This document shows, one piece after another, positions 3,709 through 9,513 of a stretch of 9,513 nucleotides of DNA. The notes beneath the pieces are model-generated. The model was given only the letters and a program-made list of their open reading frames with translations, made no database searches and was not told where the DNA came from. The translations under genes were made by a program, and so were the position numbers. The stretch spans positions 1 to 9,513 of the forward strand of contig JAEYTB010000067.1 of assembly GCA_023434205.1 (NCBI GenBank), in the 5' to 3' direction. The stretch comes from Planctomycetota bacterium. Lineage in GTDB: Bacteria > Planctomycetota > Phycisphaerae > Phycisphaerales > UBA1924. Every line of letters begins with the position of its first letter. Position 1 is the stretch's first letter.

Positions 3709-6579
3709 ATGGTTGACCGCGGGCGAGTACGGGAGGTTTACGCGGAGGCCGCGGCGTTGGCGGGGGCGGAGCGCGCGGCGTACCTGGACGTCGCGTGCGC
3801 GGGGGATGCGGCGCTGCGGGCGGAGGTTGAATCGCTGCTGGAGGCAGCGGAGCGCAGGCCGGGGTTCCTGGCTGAGCCGACCGTGGGGCTCGGGGCGGCC
3901 GGCGAGGGGCGCGAGGCGCTGGGCACGCGGATCGGCCCCTACAAGCTGCTGGAGGAAATCGGGCAGGGCGGGTTCGGCTCGGTGTACATGGCGGAGCAGG
4001 AAGCGCCGGTGCGTCGGCGGGTGGCGCTCAAGATCATCAAGCTCGGGATGGACACGCGTGCGGTGATCGCCCGCTTCGAGGCGGAGCGTCAGGCGCTGGC
4101 GATGATGGACCACCCGCACATCGCCCGGGTGTTCGACGCGGGGGCGACGGAATCGGGCCGGCCGTACTTCGTGATGGAGCTTGTGCAGGGCGAGCCGATC
4201 ACGGCGTACGCCGACCGGGCGAACCTGGGCATTTCGGAGCGGCTCGAGCTGTTCGTGCAGGTGTGCCAGGCCGTGCAGCACGCGCACACCAAGGGCGTCA
4301 TCCACCGTGACCTCAAGCCGGGGAACGTGCTGGTGGCGACCCAGGACGGCAAGCCCCACGCGAAGGTCATTGACTTTGGAATCGCCAAGGCGACGGACCA
4401 CAGGCTGACCGAGAAGACGGTGTTCACTGAGTTCCGGCAGCTCATCGGGACGCCCGAGTACATGTCGCCCGAGCAGGCGGGGGGCGCGCCGGACGTGGAC
4501 ACGCGTTCGGATGTCTATAGCCTGGGCGTGCTGCTGTACGAGCTGCTGACGGGGGCGACGCCGTTTGACGCCAAGGAGCTGCGGTCCGCGGCGTACGGTG
4601 AAATTCAACGGATTATCCGCGAGGTGGAGCCGCCCAAGCCGTCAACCCGGCTCTCTCGGATGGCGGCGCTGGCGAACGTGGCGGCCCTGCGTGGCACCGC
4701 GCCCGCGCGGCTGGGCGCGATCGTGGCGGGGGACCTGGACTGGATCGTGATGCGGTGCCTGGAGAAGGACCGCGGGCGGCGTTACGACACCGCCGAGGCG
4801 CTCGCGGCGGACATTGGCCGGCACTTGGCGGGCGAGCCAGTGATGGCGGTGCCGCCGAGCAGGGCCTACCGGCTGCGAAAGTTCGTGTCCAGGCATCGGG
4901 CCGCGACGGTGGCGAGCGCGGTGGTGGCCCTCACACTGGTGCTCGGGGTCGCTGGAACGAGCATCGGCCTGGCGCTGGCGGTGCGGGCACGCGGGGAGGC
5001 GGTGGAGAACGCGCGCCAGGCCGCCGCAAACGCGGAGCAGGCACGCCGCGAGGCCGCACGGGCTGACGCGCAGGCCGCGGAAGCCCGCACGAGTGCTCGC
5101 GTGGCGGAGGGCGTGAACGAGCTCATGGCAACGATGATCGGTCGGGCGGATCGTGCGAAGGAGCAGGGACGGACGGACGTAACCGTGCGGGAAGTGATGG
5201 ACGCCGCGGCGGCGGACCTGGAGGCGGGGGTTGCGACAGGAGAGGCGCGGGTGGCGTCGATGCTCGCACGGACGATCGGGGCGACGTACGCGGAGTTGAG
5301 CCTGCTGGAGCCGGCGGAGAAGATGCTGCGGCTGCACCACGGGCTGACGGGGACGCTGTTCGGGGAACGGACGATGGAGCGGGCGTCAGGTGCGTTGGCG
5401 CTGGCGGACCTGCTCCGCAAGCGTGGGAGCACCGATGAGGCCCGCGGGCTGTACGCGTCGGTCCGCGGAATCGCGGCGGAGCTTGGTGATCGCGGGGTCG
5501 AGATCGGCGCGGGCGCATCAGTCGGCGAGGCAGAACTGGACTATCGCCTGGGCGACGTGACGAAGGCGGAGGCGGACCTGCGGGCGGTGCTGGCGTTGCT
5601 GGAGCGCAAGGGGCTGGGTGCGTGCCCGACGGCGGTGACGGCGACGAACAACCTGGCCGCCATGCTGTGGACGTCGGGGAAACGCAAGGAAGCGCAGGAG
5701 GTCTACGAGCGTTCCCTGCGGCTGCTGCGGGAGCGGGGAGTGCAGCCAAGCCGCGTGGAGATGCTGGCCAATCTCGCGGCGATTCAGCACTCCCAGCGTG
5801 ACTTTGAAGGGGCGGAGCGCACCTCCGAGGAGCAGGTGGCCCTGGTGCGACAGTTGTACGGCGACCGGCACCTGACCCTTGCCCGGTCGCTTGACTCGTA
5901 CGCGATGATCCTGATGGCGCAGGAGAAGCCGCGGGAGGCGATCGCAGCGGGCCGCGAAGTTGTGGAGATCCGGCGGGCGCTGCTGAAGCCGGGGCACGAA
6001 GCGCTGGCCACGAGCCTCCGGAAGTTTGGAGGCGTTCTCATCGACGCGGGGGAGTACGCGGAGGCGGAACCGATCCTGAGGGAAGCATGCGCGGCCGCGG
6101 CGCGGCTGGTGCCGGCGGGTGAACCGGATTTTGTGTTCGCGCGGTACCAGCACGGGGTGGCGCTGGTCCACCTCGGGAAGGTCGGTGAGGCGGAGGCGAT
6201 CCTCCGCGGTGCGCTGCCCGACTCGGAAGCGACGCTGAAGGACGGGTCGAGGCTGTGGTGGATGCGCGGGGCGACCGCGTGCCTGCTCGCGGGCGCCGTG
6301 GCGGCCGGGGCCGAGGGAGCGGTCGGGCCCGAGGAGCGCGAGGCGCGGCTCCGCGAGTCGGGGGCGCTCATCGACGCGTACGCGGACCGGCTGGTACGGG
6401 TCAGGGAAGGTCTGGGGCAGCGGACAAGGCGCATCGTGGTGGGAAGGTCGTTGGATCAGGTCGTCGCCGCCTGCGAGACCGCGGCACGGCTGGCGCCCGG
6501 GCCGGAACGGGACCGGGCGGTGGCCCACTGGAAGAGCCGGCGGGCTGAGTTCCTGGCCGAGTTCAGCGGCACCCCGTGA
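3709..6579 (+). CDS. membrane Ser/Thr protein kinase with extracytoplasmic TPR region
   Basis: A 956-aa Hanks-type kinase with all key residues: glycine loop GQGGFG (85-90), VALK lysine K108, helix-C glutamate E126 (in RFEAERQAL), catalytic loop HRDLKPGN (199-206, D201 and N206), DFG at 222-224, a Thr-rich activation segment (residues 229-249) and PEYMSPEQ (249-256). An N-terminal helical segment (1-75) precedes the kinase domain, as in many planctomycete kinases. One membrane segment (about 398-426) is followed by an alanine-rich coiled coil (427-466), then TPR-like helical repeats (about 515-840), the clearest being GEYAEAEPILREA (781-793). The kinase should face the cytosol and the repeats the periplasmic side, as a sensor or scaffold. 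There are no PASTA repeats. It is probably co-transcribed with the sigma gene 5 nt upstream, its likely partner or substrate. No Shine-Dalgarno is obvious, which agrees with translational coupling. Confidence 0.93.
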   Translation: MVDRGRVREVYAEAAALAGAERAAYLDVACAGDAALRAEVESLLEAAERRPGFLAEPTVGLGAAGEGREALGTRIGPYKLLEEIGQGGFGSVYMAEQEAPVRRRVALKIIKLGMDTRAVIARFEAERQALAMMDHPHIARVFDAGATESGRPYFVMELVQGEPITAYADRANLGISERLELFVQVCQAVQHAHTKGVIHRDLKPGNVLVATQDGKPHAKVIDFGIAKATDHRLTEKTVFTEFRQLIGTPEYMSPEQAGGAPDVDTRSDVYSLGVLLYELLTGATPFDAKELRSAAYGEIQRIIREVEPPKPSTRLSRMAALANVAALRGTAPARLGAIVAGDLDWIVMRCLEKDRGRRYDTAEALAADIGRHLAGEPVMAVPPSRAYRLRKFVSRHRAATVASAVVALTLVLGVAGTSIGLALAVRARGEAVENARQAAANAEQARREAARADAQAAEARTSARVAEGVNELMATMIGRADRAKEQGRTDVTVREVMDAAAADLEAGVATGEARVASMLARTIGATYAELSLLEPAEKMLRLHHGLTGTLFGERTMERASGALALADLLRKRGSTDEARGLYASVRGIAAELGDRGVEIGAGASVGEAELDYRLGDVTKAEADLRAVLALLERKGLGACPTAVTATNNLAAMLWTSGKRKEAQEVYERSLRLLRERGVQPSRVEMLANLAAIQHSQRDFEGAERTSEEQVALVRQLYGDRHLTLARSLDSYAMILMAQEKPREAIAAGREVVEIRRALLKPGHEALATSLRKFGGVLIDAGEYAEAEPILREACAAAARLVPAGEPDFVFARYQHGVALVHLGKVGEAEAILRGALPDSEATLKDGSRLWWMRGATACLLAGAVAAGAEGAVGPEEREARLRESGALIDAYADRLVRVREGLGQRTRRIVVGRSLDQVVAACETAARLAPGPERDRAVAHWKSRRAEFLAEFSGTP

Positions 6580-6580
6580 G

Positions 6581-6597
6581 CGGGTGGCTGCCGCCCG
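6581..6597 (+). other. hairpin just after the kinase gene
   Basis: A 7-bp stem (cgggtgg / ccgcccg, one G-U) with a 3-nt loop starts 1 nt after the kinase stop codon. No T-run follows, so termination would be incomplete or Rho-dependent. The rest of the 161-nt gap up to 6740 shows no convincing promoter apart from the ribosome-binding site at its end. Confidence 0.35.
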
Positions 6598-6728
6598 GCG
6601 CCCAGGGCTGCGACATTCAACCTCAATCGTGTCGCTCGCGCGGGGCCGCCGCCGCTTTGAGGGGTGGCACGCGGCGTGGGCGCTCCCTTTCACGTCCCAG
6701 CGAGCGCGCCGGGCCTGAACCGCGAAAC

Positions 6729-6734
6729 AAGGAG
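6729..6734 (+). promoter_or_regulatory. ribosome-binding site fixing the start at 6741
   Basis: AAGGAG lies 6 nt before the ATG at 6741. It shows that the open frame reaching back to 6576 is not the coding start; translation from 6741 begins directly with a signal peptide. Confidence 0.85.
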
Positions 6735-6740
6735 ATTGGA

Positions 6741-8168
6741 ATGAACCGCTTCATCGCACCCGCACTGATGCTCTTCGGCGCGTCCCTGGCCCATGCCCAG
6801 CCGCTGACCTCTGCGTTCACGTACCAGGGCATGCTGCAGGACGCCGGGGGGCCGGCGAACGGGGTGTACGACCTGCGGTTCAGGGTCTTTGACGCCGCCG
6901 TGGGCGGGACCTCGCTGGGGGTTGCGCCGCGGTGCTTTGACAACGTGACGGTGGTCAACGGGCAGGTCACGCTCGAGCTGGACTTTGGAGGGGTGTTCGC
7001 GGGGGCGCAGAGGTTCCTGGAGGTGGAGGTGCGGGCGGATACCGGCGCGACGTGCCAGAACAGCGCGGGGTTCACGGTGCTCTCGCCTCGCCAGCCGCTC
7101 ACGGCGGCGCCGTACGCGCTCTACGCGCTGTCGGGTCCGGGCAGCGGCGGGCCGTGGTCGGTGAGCGGGAACAACGTGTTCAACACGAACACGGGGAACG
7201 TGGGCGTGGGGACGAACGCGCCGACGCACCCGCTGCACGTGCGGGCAATCATCCCGATCCTCAACGTGCAGGACTCGGACAGCGTGGGGGCGGCGCAGTC
7301 GGGCTACGTGCGGTTCGCGGACAGCACGAACGCGGAGCGCGGGTTTGTCGGGTTCGGCTCCCAGGTGGACAGCCACCTCATGATGCGGAACCTGCACGCC
7401 GACGGTGCGACGATGATCGGGACGATCGCGGGGATGCACCTGACGGTCGCCCCGAACGGGAACGTGGGCGTGGGCACGACGACGCCCACGGCCAAGCTTG
7501 ACGTCCGCGGCGGGGCGATGCTGGTCGAGAACACCGGGCACCAGGCGGACCTGCTGTGGCTGGCGACCGAGCGGAGCTGGGTCTTCCGGCAGGAGGGGAC
7601 AGGCGCCACCGCGGCCCTGGCGCTGCAGAGCATGGGCGGCGGCGGCAACAAGAACTTCTTGATCGACACCGCGGGGTTCGTGGGCATCGGCACGCTCAAC
7701 CCGCAGGCGAAGCTGGATGTGAACGGGACCACGCGGACGCAGGTGCTGGAGATCACCGGCGCGGACCTGGCGGAGAAGTTCCCCGCGAGCGAGAGGCTCG
7801 AGCCCGGCATGGTCGCGGCGATCGACCCGACAAACCCGGGGAAGCTGTGCGTGGCGCGGGGCGAGTACAACCGGTGCGTCGCGGGGGTCGTGAGCGGGGC
7901 AAACGACTTCGCGGCGGGGGCGATCCTGGGGAACCTCCCCGGGCATGAGGATGCGCCGGCGGTGGCGCTGAGCGGGCGCGTGTACGTGTGGTGCGATGCG
8001 TCGCTCGGCGCGATCGAGCCGGGGGACCTGCTGACAACGTCCGGGACCGCGGGGCACGCGATGAAGGCCTCTGATCAGTCTCGCTCGCACGGCGCGGTGA
8101 TCGGGAAGGCGATGGAGCGGCTGGAGTCGGGGCGCGGGCTGGTGCTGGTGCTGGTCAACCTTCAGTAG
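6741..8168 (+). CDS. exported protein with tail-fibre-like repeats
   Basis: Secreted or surface protein of 475 aa with no function I can name. The signal peptide is residues 1-19 (MNRFIAPALMLFGASLAHA, cleaved before Q20). Residues 22-130 form a beta-rich N-terminal domain starting FTYQGMLQDAGG and ending PRQPLTAAPYALYA, a pattern I know from exported planctomycete proteins. Three copies of a short motif follow: GNVGVGTNAPTHPLHVR (152-168), GNVGVGTTTPTAKLDVRG (240-257) and GFVGIGTLNPQAKLDVNG (311-328), resembling repeats in phage tail fibres and trimeric surface proteins. A C-terminal domain (340-475), from ADLAEKF through GVVSGAN, ALSGRVYVW and GDLLTTS to GRGLVLVLVNLQ, recalls C-terminal domains of such fibre proteins, but no S74 peptidase catalytic motif is recognised. 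It has five cysteines in the mature part. A trimeric extracellular fibre is inferred. It is followed after 30 nt by the PI-PLC-like gene. Confidence 0.85.
   Translation: MNRFIAPALMLFGASLAHAQPLTSAFTYQGMLQDAGGPANGVYDLRFRVFDAAVGGTSLGVAPRCFDNVTVVNGQVTLELDFGGVFAGAQRFLEVEVRADTGATCQNSAGFTVLSPRQPLTAAPYALYALSGPGSGGPWSVSGNNVFNTNTGNVGVGTNAPTHPLHVRAIIPILNVQDSDSVGAAQSGYVRFADSTNAERGFVGFGSQVDSHLMMRNLHADGATMIGTIAGMHLTVAPNGNVGVGTTTPTAKLDVRGGAMLVENTGHQADLLWLATERSWVFRQEGTGATAALALQSMGGGGNKNFLIDTAGFVGIGTLNPQAKLDVNGTTRTQVLEITGADLAEKFPASERLEPGMVAAIDPTNPGKLCVARGEYNRCVAGVVSGANDFAAGAILGNLPGHEDAPAVALSGRVYVWCDASLGAIEPGDLLTTSGTAGHAMKASDQSRSHGAVIGKAMERLESGRGLVLVLVNLQ
7194..7724 (+). repeat. three coding repeats, GNVGVGT...P...LDV motif
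   Basis: Copies lie at 7194-7244, 7458-7511 and 7671-7724 inside the exported fibre-like protein. They are spaced 264 and 213 nt apart, so the unit is one motif plus a variable stretch of about 55-70 residues. Copies 1 and 2 are close at DNA level (both contain gggaacgtgggcgtggg); copy 3 has diverged. Confidence 0.75.
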
Positions 8169-8185
8169 GGCATCCGCATCGTGGC

Positions 8186-8191
8186 AAGGAG
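8186..8191 (+). promoter_or_regulatory. ribosome-binding site fixing the start at 8199
   Basis: AAGGAG lies 7 nt before the ATG at 8199. The GTG at 8181 precedes this site and the ATG at 8193 is only 1 nt behind it, so both are unlikely starts. Confidence 0.85.
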
Positions 8192-8198
8192 TATGACC

Positions 8199-9251
8199 AT
8201 GAACTCTCCGGTTGGAGTCTTCCTGAGCTGCTGTTCTGCGGGGCTGTTGGTTCTGGGTGGCGCGGGCGGTGCGGCCCTTGCACAGGAGAATGTGGGTCCC
8301 AACGAGCAGCGCTTCAACGCCGGCATCTACAAGGCTTCGCACAACACTTACGAGCGGAACGAGACCAGCGCATCCCAGATCGACCACTGGAACTGCTGGT
8401 GCCTGGAGTTCGACCTGGTGTGGCACCAGGACAACACCGTCCGCGTCCAGCACGGCTGCGGCGACCCGTTCGCTCCGCTCCTGTCTGCGCACCTCAACGC
8501 GGTCAACCAGTCCGTCGAGTCCGCGGACCGCGTGACGGTCATCTACCTGGAGCTGAAGCCCGCCTGCAGCAGCTGGCCCGCCCGAACCATCTACCGGGAG
8601 GCGATCCGTTCGGCCATCATCACGGAGCTCGGCAACGCCGTCTATCAGTCGCAAGAGTTCAAGGTGCTCGACCAGCACCGCTGGCCCTCGTACCAGGAGC
8701 TCCTCCGGCGGGGCTACCGCTGGGTCATCATCCTCGATGAGGAGGAGACCGGCTTTGCGGATGACAACTACTTCTTTGGCATGGCCCGCGGCAACCCGGC
8801 CACGGCCTTTGAGCCCAACAGCGTCCTCATCAACAGCGGCAACGACGACCTGGTTCCCAACCGCGGCTCGCAGCCCGACCGCTGGATGTTCCGCGCCTAC
8901 CCCACGCCACGCTGCGACCTGGGCGACAACGAGGACTACTTCGACGACGCCGTGGCGAATGGCTACACGTTCGTGGCGACCAACTGCATCGACCGTAACT
9001 ACACAATGACACCCACCACGCACTCGGCGTCCCCGGTGCGCGTCACCAGCGCGGGGACGGGCACGGCGTTCGGCACGCTGGGGTTCCCGTTCCGCCAGGG
9101 GTCGGGGTTGGTGCAGGCGGTGCAGCGGGCATCGGCGCGCGTGCCGGTGCGGCTCGACGCCGGGCAGTACCTCGTGCCCTCGGGCACGCGGCTCAGCCGG
9201 CCAGTGGTTCTCCAATCTCAGGGGGGAACGGCCCGGGTCTCGACCATCTAG
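8199..9251 (+). CDS. secreted PI-PLC-like phosphodiesterase
   Basis: A 350-aa exported protein with a signal peptide at residues 1-29 (hydrophobic core about 8-26, ending AALAQ). Residues 36-275 resemble the PLC-like TIM-barrel phosphodiesterases, probably the Ca-dependent PI-PLC group. The first catalytic His is in KASHNTYER (H48, with N49), the acidic pair in LEFDLVW (E70, D72), the second His in VQHGC (H85), and the metal or substrate strand in VIYLELKP (E118, K120). These enzymes cleave the phosphodiester of phosphatidylinositol or related glycerophosphates; the substrate here is unknown. Cysteines at 66, 68, 87, 123, 239 and 263 suggest disulfides in an exported protein. The last 75 residues (276-350), ending in RVPVRLDAGQYLVPSG, RPVVLQSQGGTARV, look like one rung of a right-handed beta-helix. 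Codon use changes at this junction: Gly codon GGG is 0 of 13 in residues 30-275 but 6 of 10 after it. It lies 30 nt behind the fibre-like gene, a likely operon. Confidence 0.82.
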   Translation: MNSPVGVFLSCCSAGLLVLGGAGGAALAQENVGPNEQRFNAGIYKASHNTYERNETSASQIDHWNCWCLEFDLVWHQDNTVRVQHGCGDPFAPLLSAHLNAVNQSVESADRVTVIYLELKPACSSWPARTIYREAIRSAIITELGNAVYQSQEFKVLDQHRWPSYQELLRRGYRWVIILDEEETGFADDNYFFGMARGNPATAFEPNSVLINSGNDDLVPNRGSQPDRWMFRAYPTPRCDLGDNEDYFDDAVANGYTFVATNCIDRNYTMTPTTHSASPVRVTSAGTGTAFGTLGFPFRQGSGLVQAVQRASARVPVRLDAGQYLVPSGTRLSRPVVLQSQGGTARVSTI

Positions 9252-9277
9252 GACAGCACCACACCGGAGCACCCACC

Positions 9278-9513
9278 ATGAAGTTCCGCCTTCTCTTCGC
9301 ATCACGCGTATCGCTCGGCGTTGCCGCTTTCGCCCCCGCAATCTCCGCCTCCCCCACATCAGCCCAGCCCGTGTTCCAGATGTACATCGGGGGCTACCCG
9401 CAGGCCGAGACGAGCTGGAGCAACGACACTCAGGGGATCGCGCACGACGACAACCACTGGTTCATCACGCAGACCGAGGCGCTGTGGAAGATCCCCGTGG
9501 GGCTCGCCCTGCA
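9278..9513 (+). CDS. exported protein, N-terminal part (cut by window edge)
   Basis: The first 78 codons of a gene that runs off the right edge. An N-terminal signal peptide is clear (MKFRLLFASRVSLGVAAFAP, cleavage probably after the SAQ or SPTSA region near residue 30). The mature start contains WSNDTQGIAHDDNHWFITQ followed by ALWKIPV, which suggests a repeat-built or propeller-like fold, but the family is not known to me and too little is present to decide. GGAG lies about 9 nt before the ATG. The gap to the PI-PLC-like gene is only 26 nt with no terminator, so co-transcription is likely. The early codons are less G-rich at third positions than those of the kinase. Confidence 0.75.
   Translation, partial: MKFRLLFASRVSLGVAAFAPAISASPTSAQPVFQMYIGGYPQAETSWSNDTQGIAHDDNHWFITQTEALWKIPVGLAL

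Noticed and set aside
3589..4608. 339-codon open frame on the minus strand
   Set aside because: Antisense to the kinase catalytic domain, which has every conserved residue; the antisense product is Arg/His-rich without motifs.
5518..6693. 391-codon open frame on the minus strand
   Set aside because: Antisense to the TPR half of the kinase gene, Arg/Pro-rich, no domain motif; a frame kept open by high GC.
6576..6740. Upstream extension of the fibre-like protein
   Set aside because: AAGGAG at 6729-6734 and a signal peptide starting exactly at 6741 show the true start; the 55 extra codons look like intergenic sequence and overlap the kinase stop.
6690..9359. 889-codon open frame on the minus strand
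   Set aside because: It lies antisense to three plus-strand genes with signal peptides, good ribosome-binding sites and recognisable domains. Its product is a low-complexity mix rich in Arg, His, Pro and Val, as expected for the antisense of GC-rich genes.

Overview
The window is a GC-rich bacterial chromosome segment, best explained as a planctomycete (Phycisphaerae-like). The argument is indirect. It carries a PF07638-type ECF sigma gene that almost abuts a large membrane Ser/Thr kinase with an extracytoplasmic TPR half, a pairing typical of Planctomycetota. It also carries secreted proteins whose N-terminal pattern (an FxYQG start and a PRQPLTxxPYA segment) I associate with that phylum. 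No taxonomic marker gene other than rpsT and two tRNAs is present.

Left part (1-1650): an ArsM-type arsenite S-adenosylmethionine methyltransferase (+) converges on a tRNA-Glu(CTC) gene (-). A perfect 12-bp hairpin lies between them. The tRNA has a good sigma-70-like promoter whose 17-nt spacer is a perfect four-run G-quadruplex motif. Upstream of it on the minus strand is an unrecognised 103-aa protein.

Middle part (1644-3163): on the minus strand are a CPBP-family intramembrane protease-like protein and ribosomal protein S20 (rpsT), separated by a strong intrinsic terminator. On the plus strand is tRNA-Arg(ACG) with its own terminator.

Right part (3164-9513): everything is on the plus strand. 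The ECF sigma factor starts at a GTG and is followed after 5 nt by a 956-aa kinase/TPR protein. After a 161-nt gap come three genes for exported proteins, separated by only 30 and 26 nt: a 475-aa protein with three tail-fibre-like GNVGVGT repeats, a PI-PLC-like phosphodiesterase with a short beta-helix-like C-terminal segment, and a secreted protein cut off by the window edge. A reasonable reading is a sigma/kinase signalling pair beside a cell-surface gene set, but regulation of one by the other is inference.

The most interesting signal is in the sigma factor. The acidic DAED stretch of region 2.2, normally needed for core RNA polymerase binding, reads QATA. This puts a threonine next to a gene for a threonine kinase and fits a sigma factor activated by phosphorylation rather than by anti-sigma release. 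No stretch longer than 300 bases lacks a gene.
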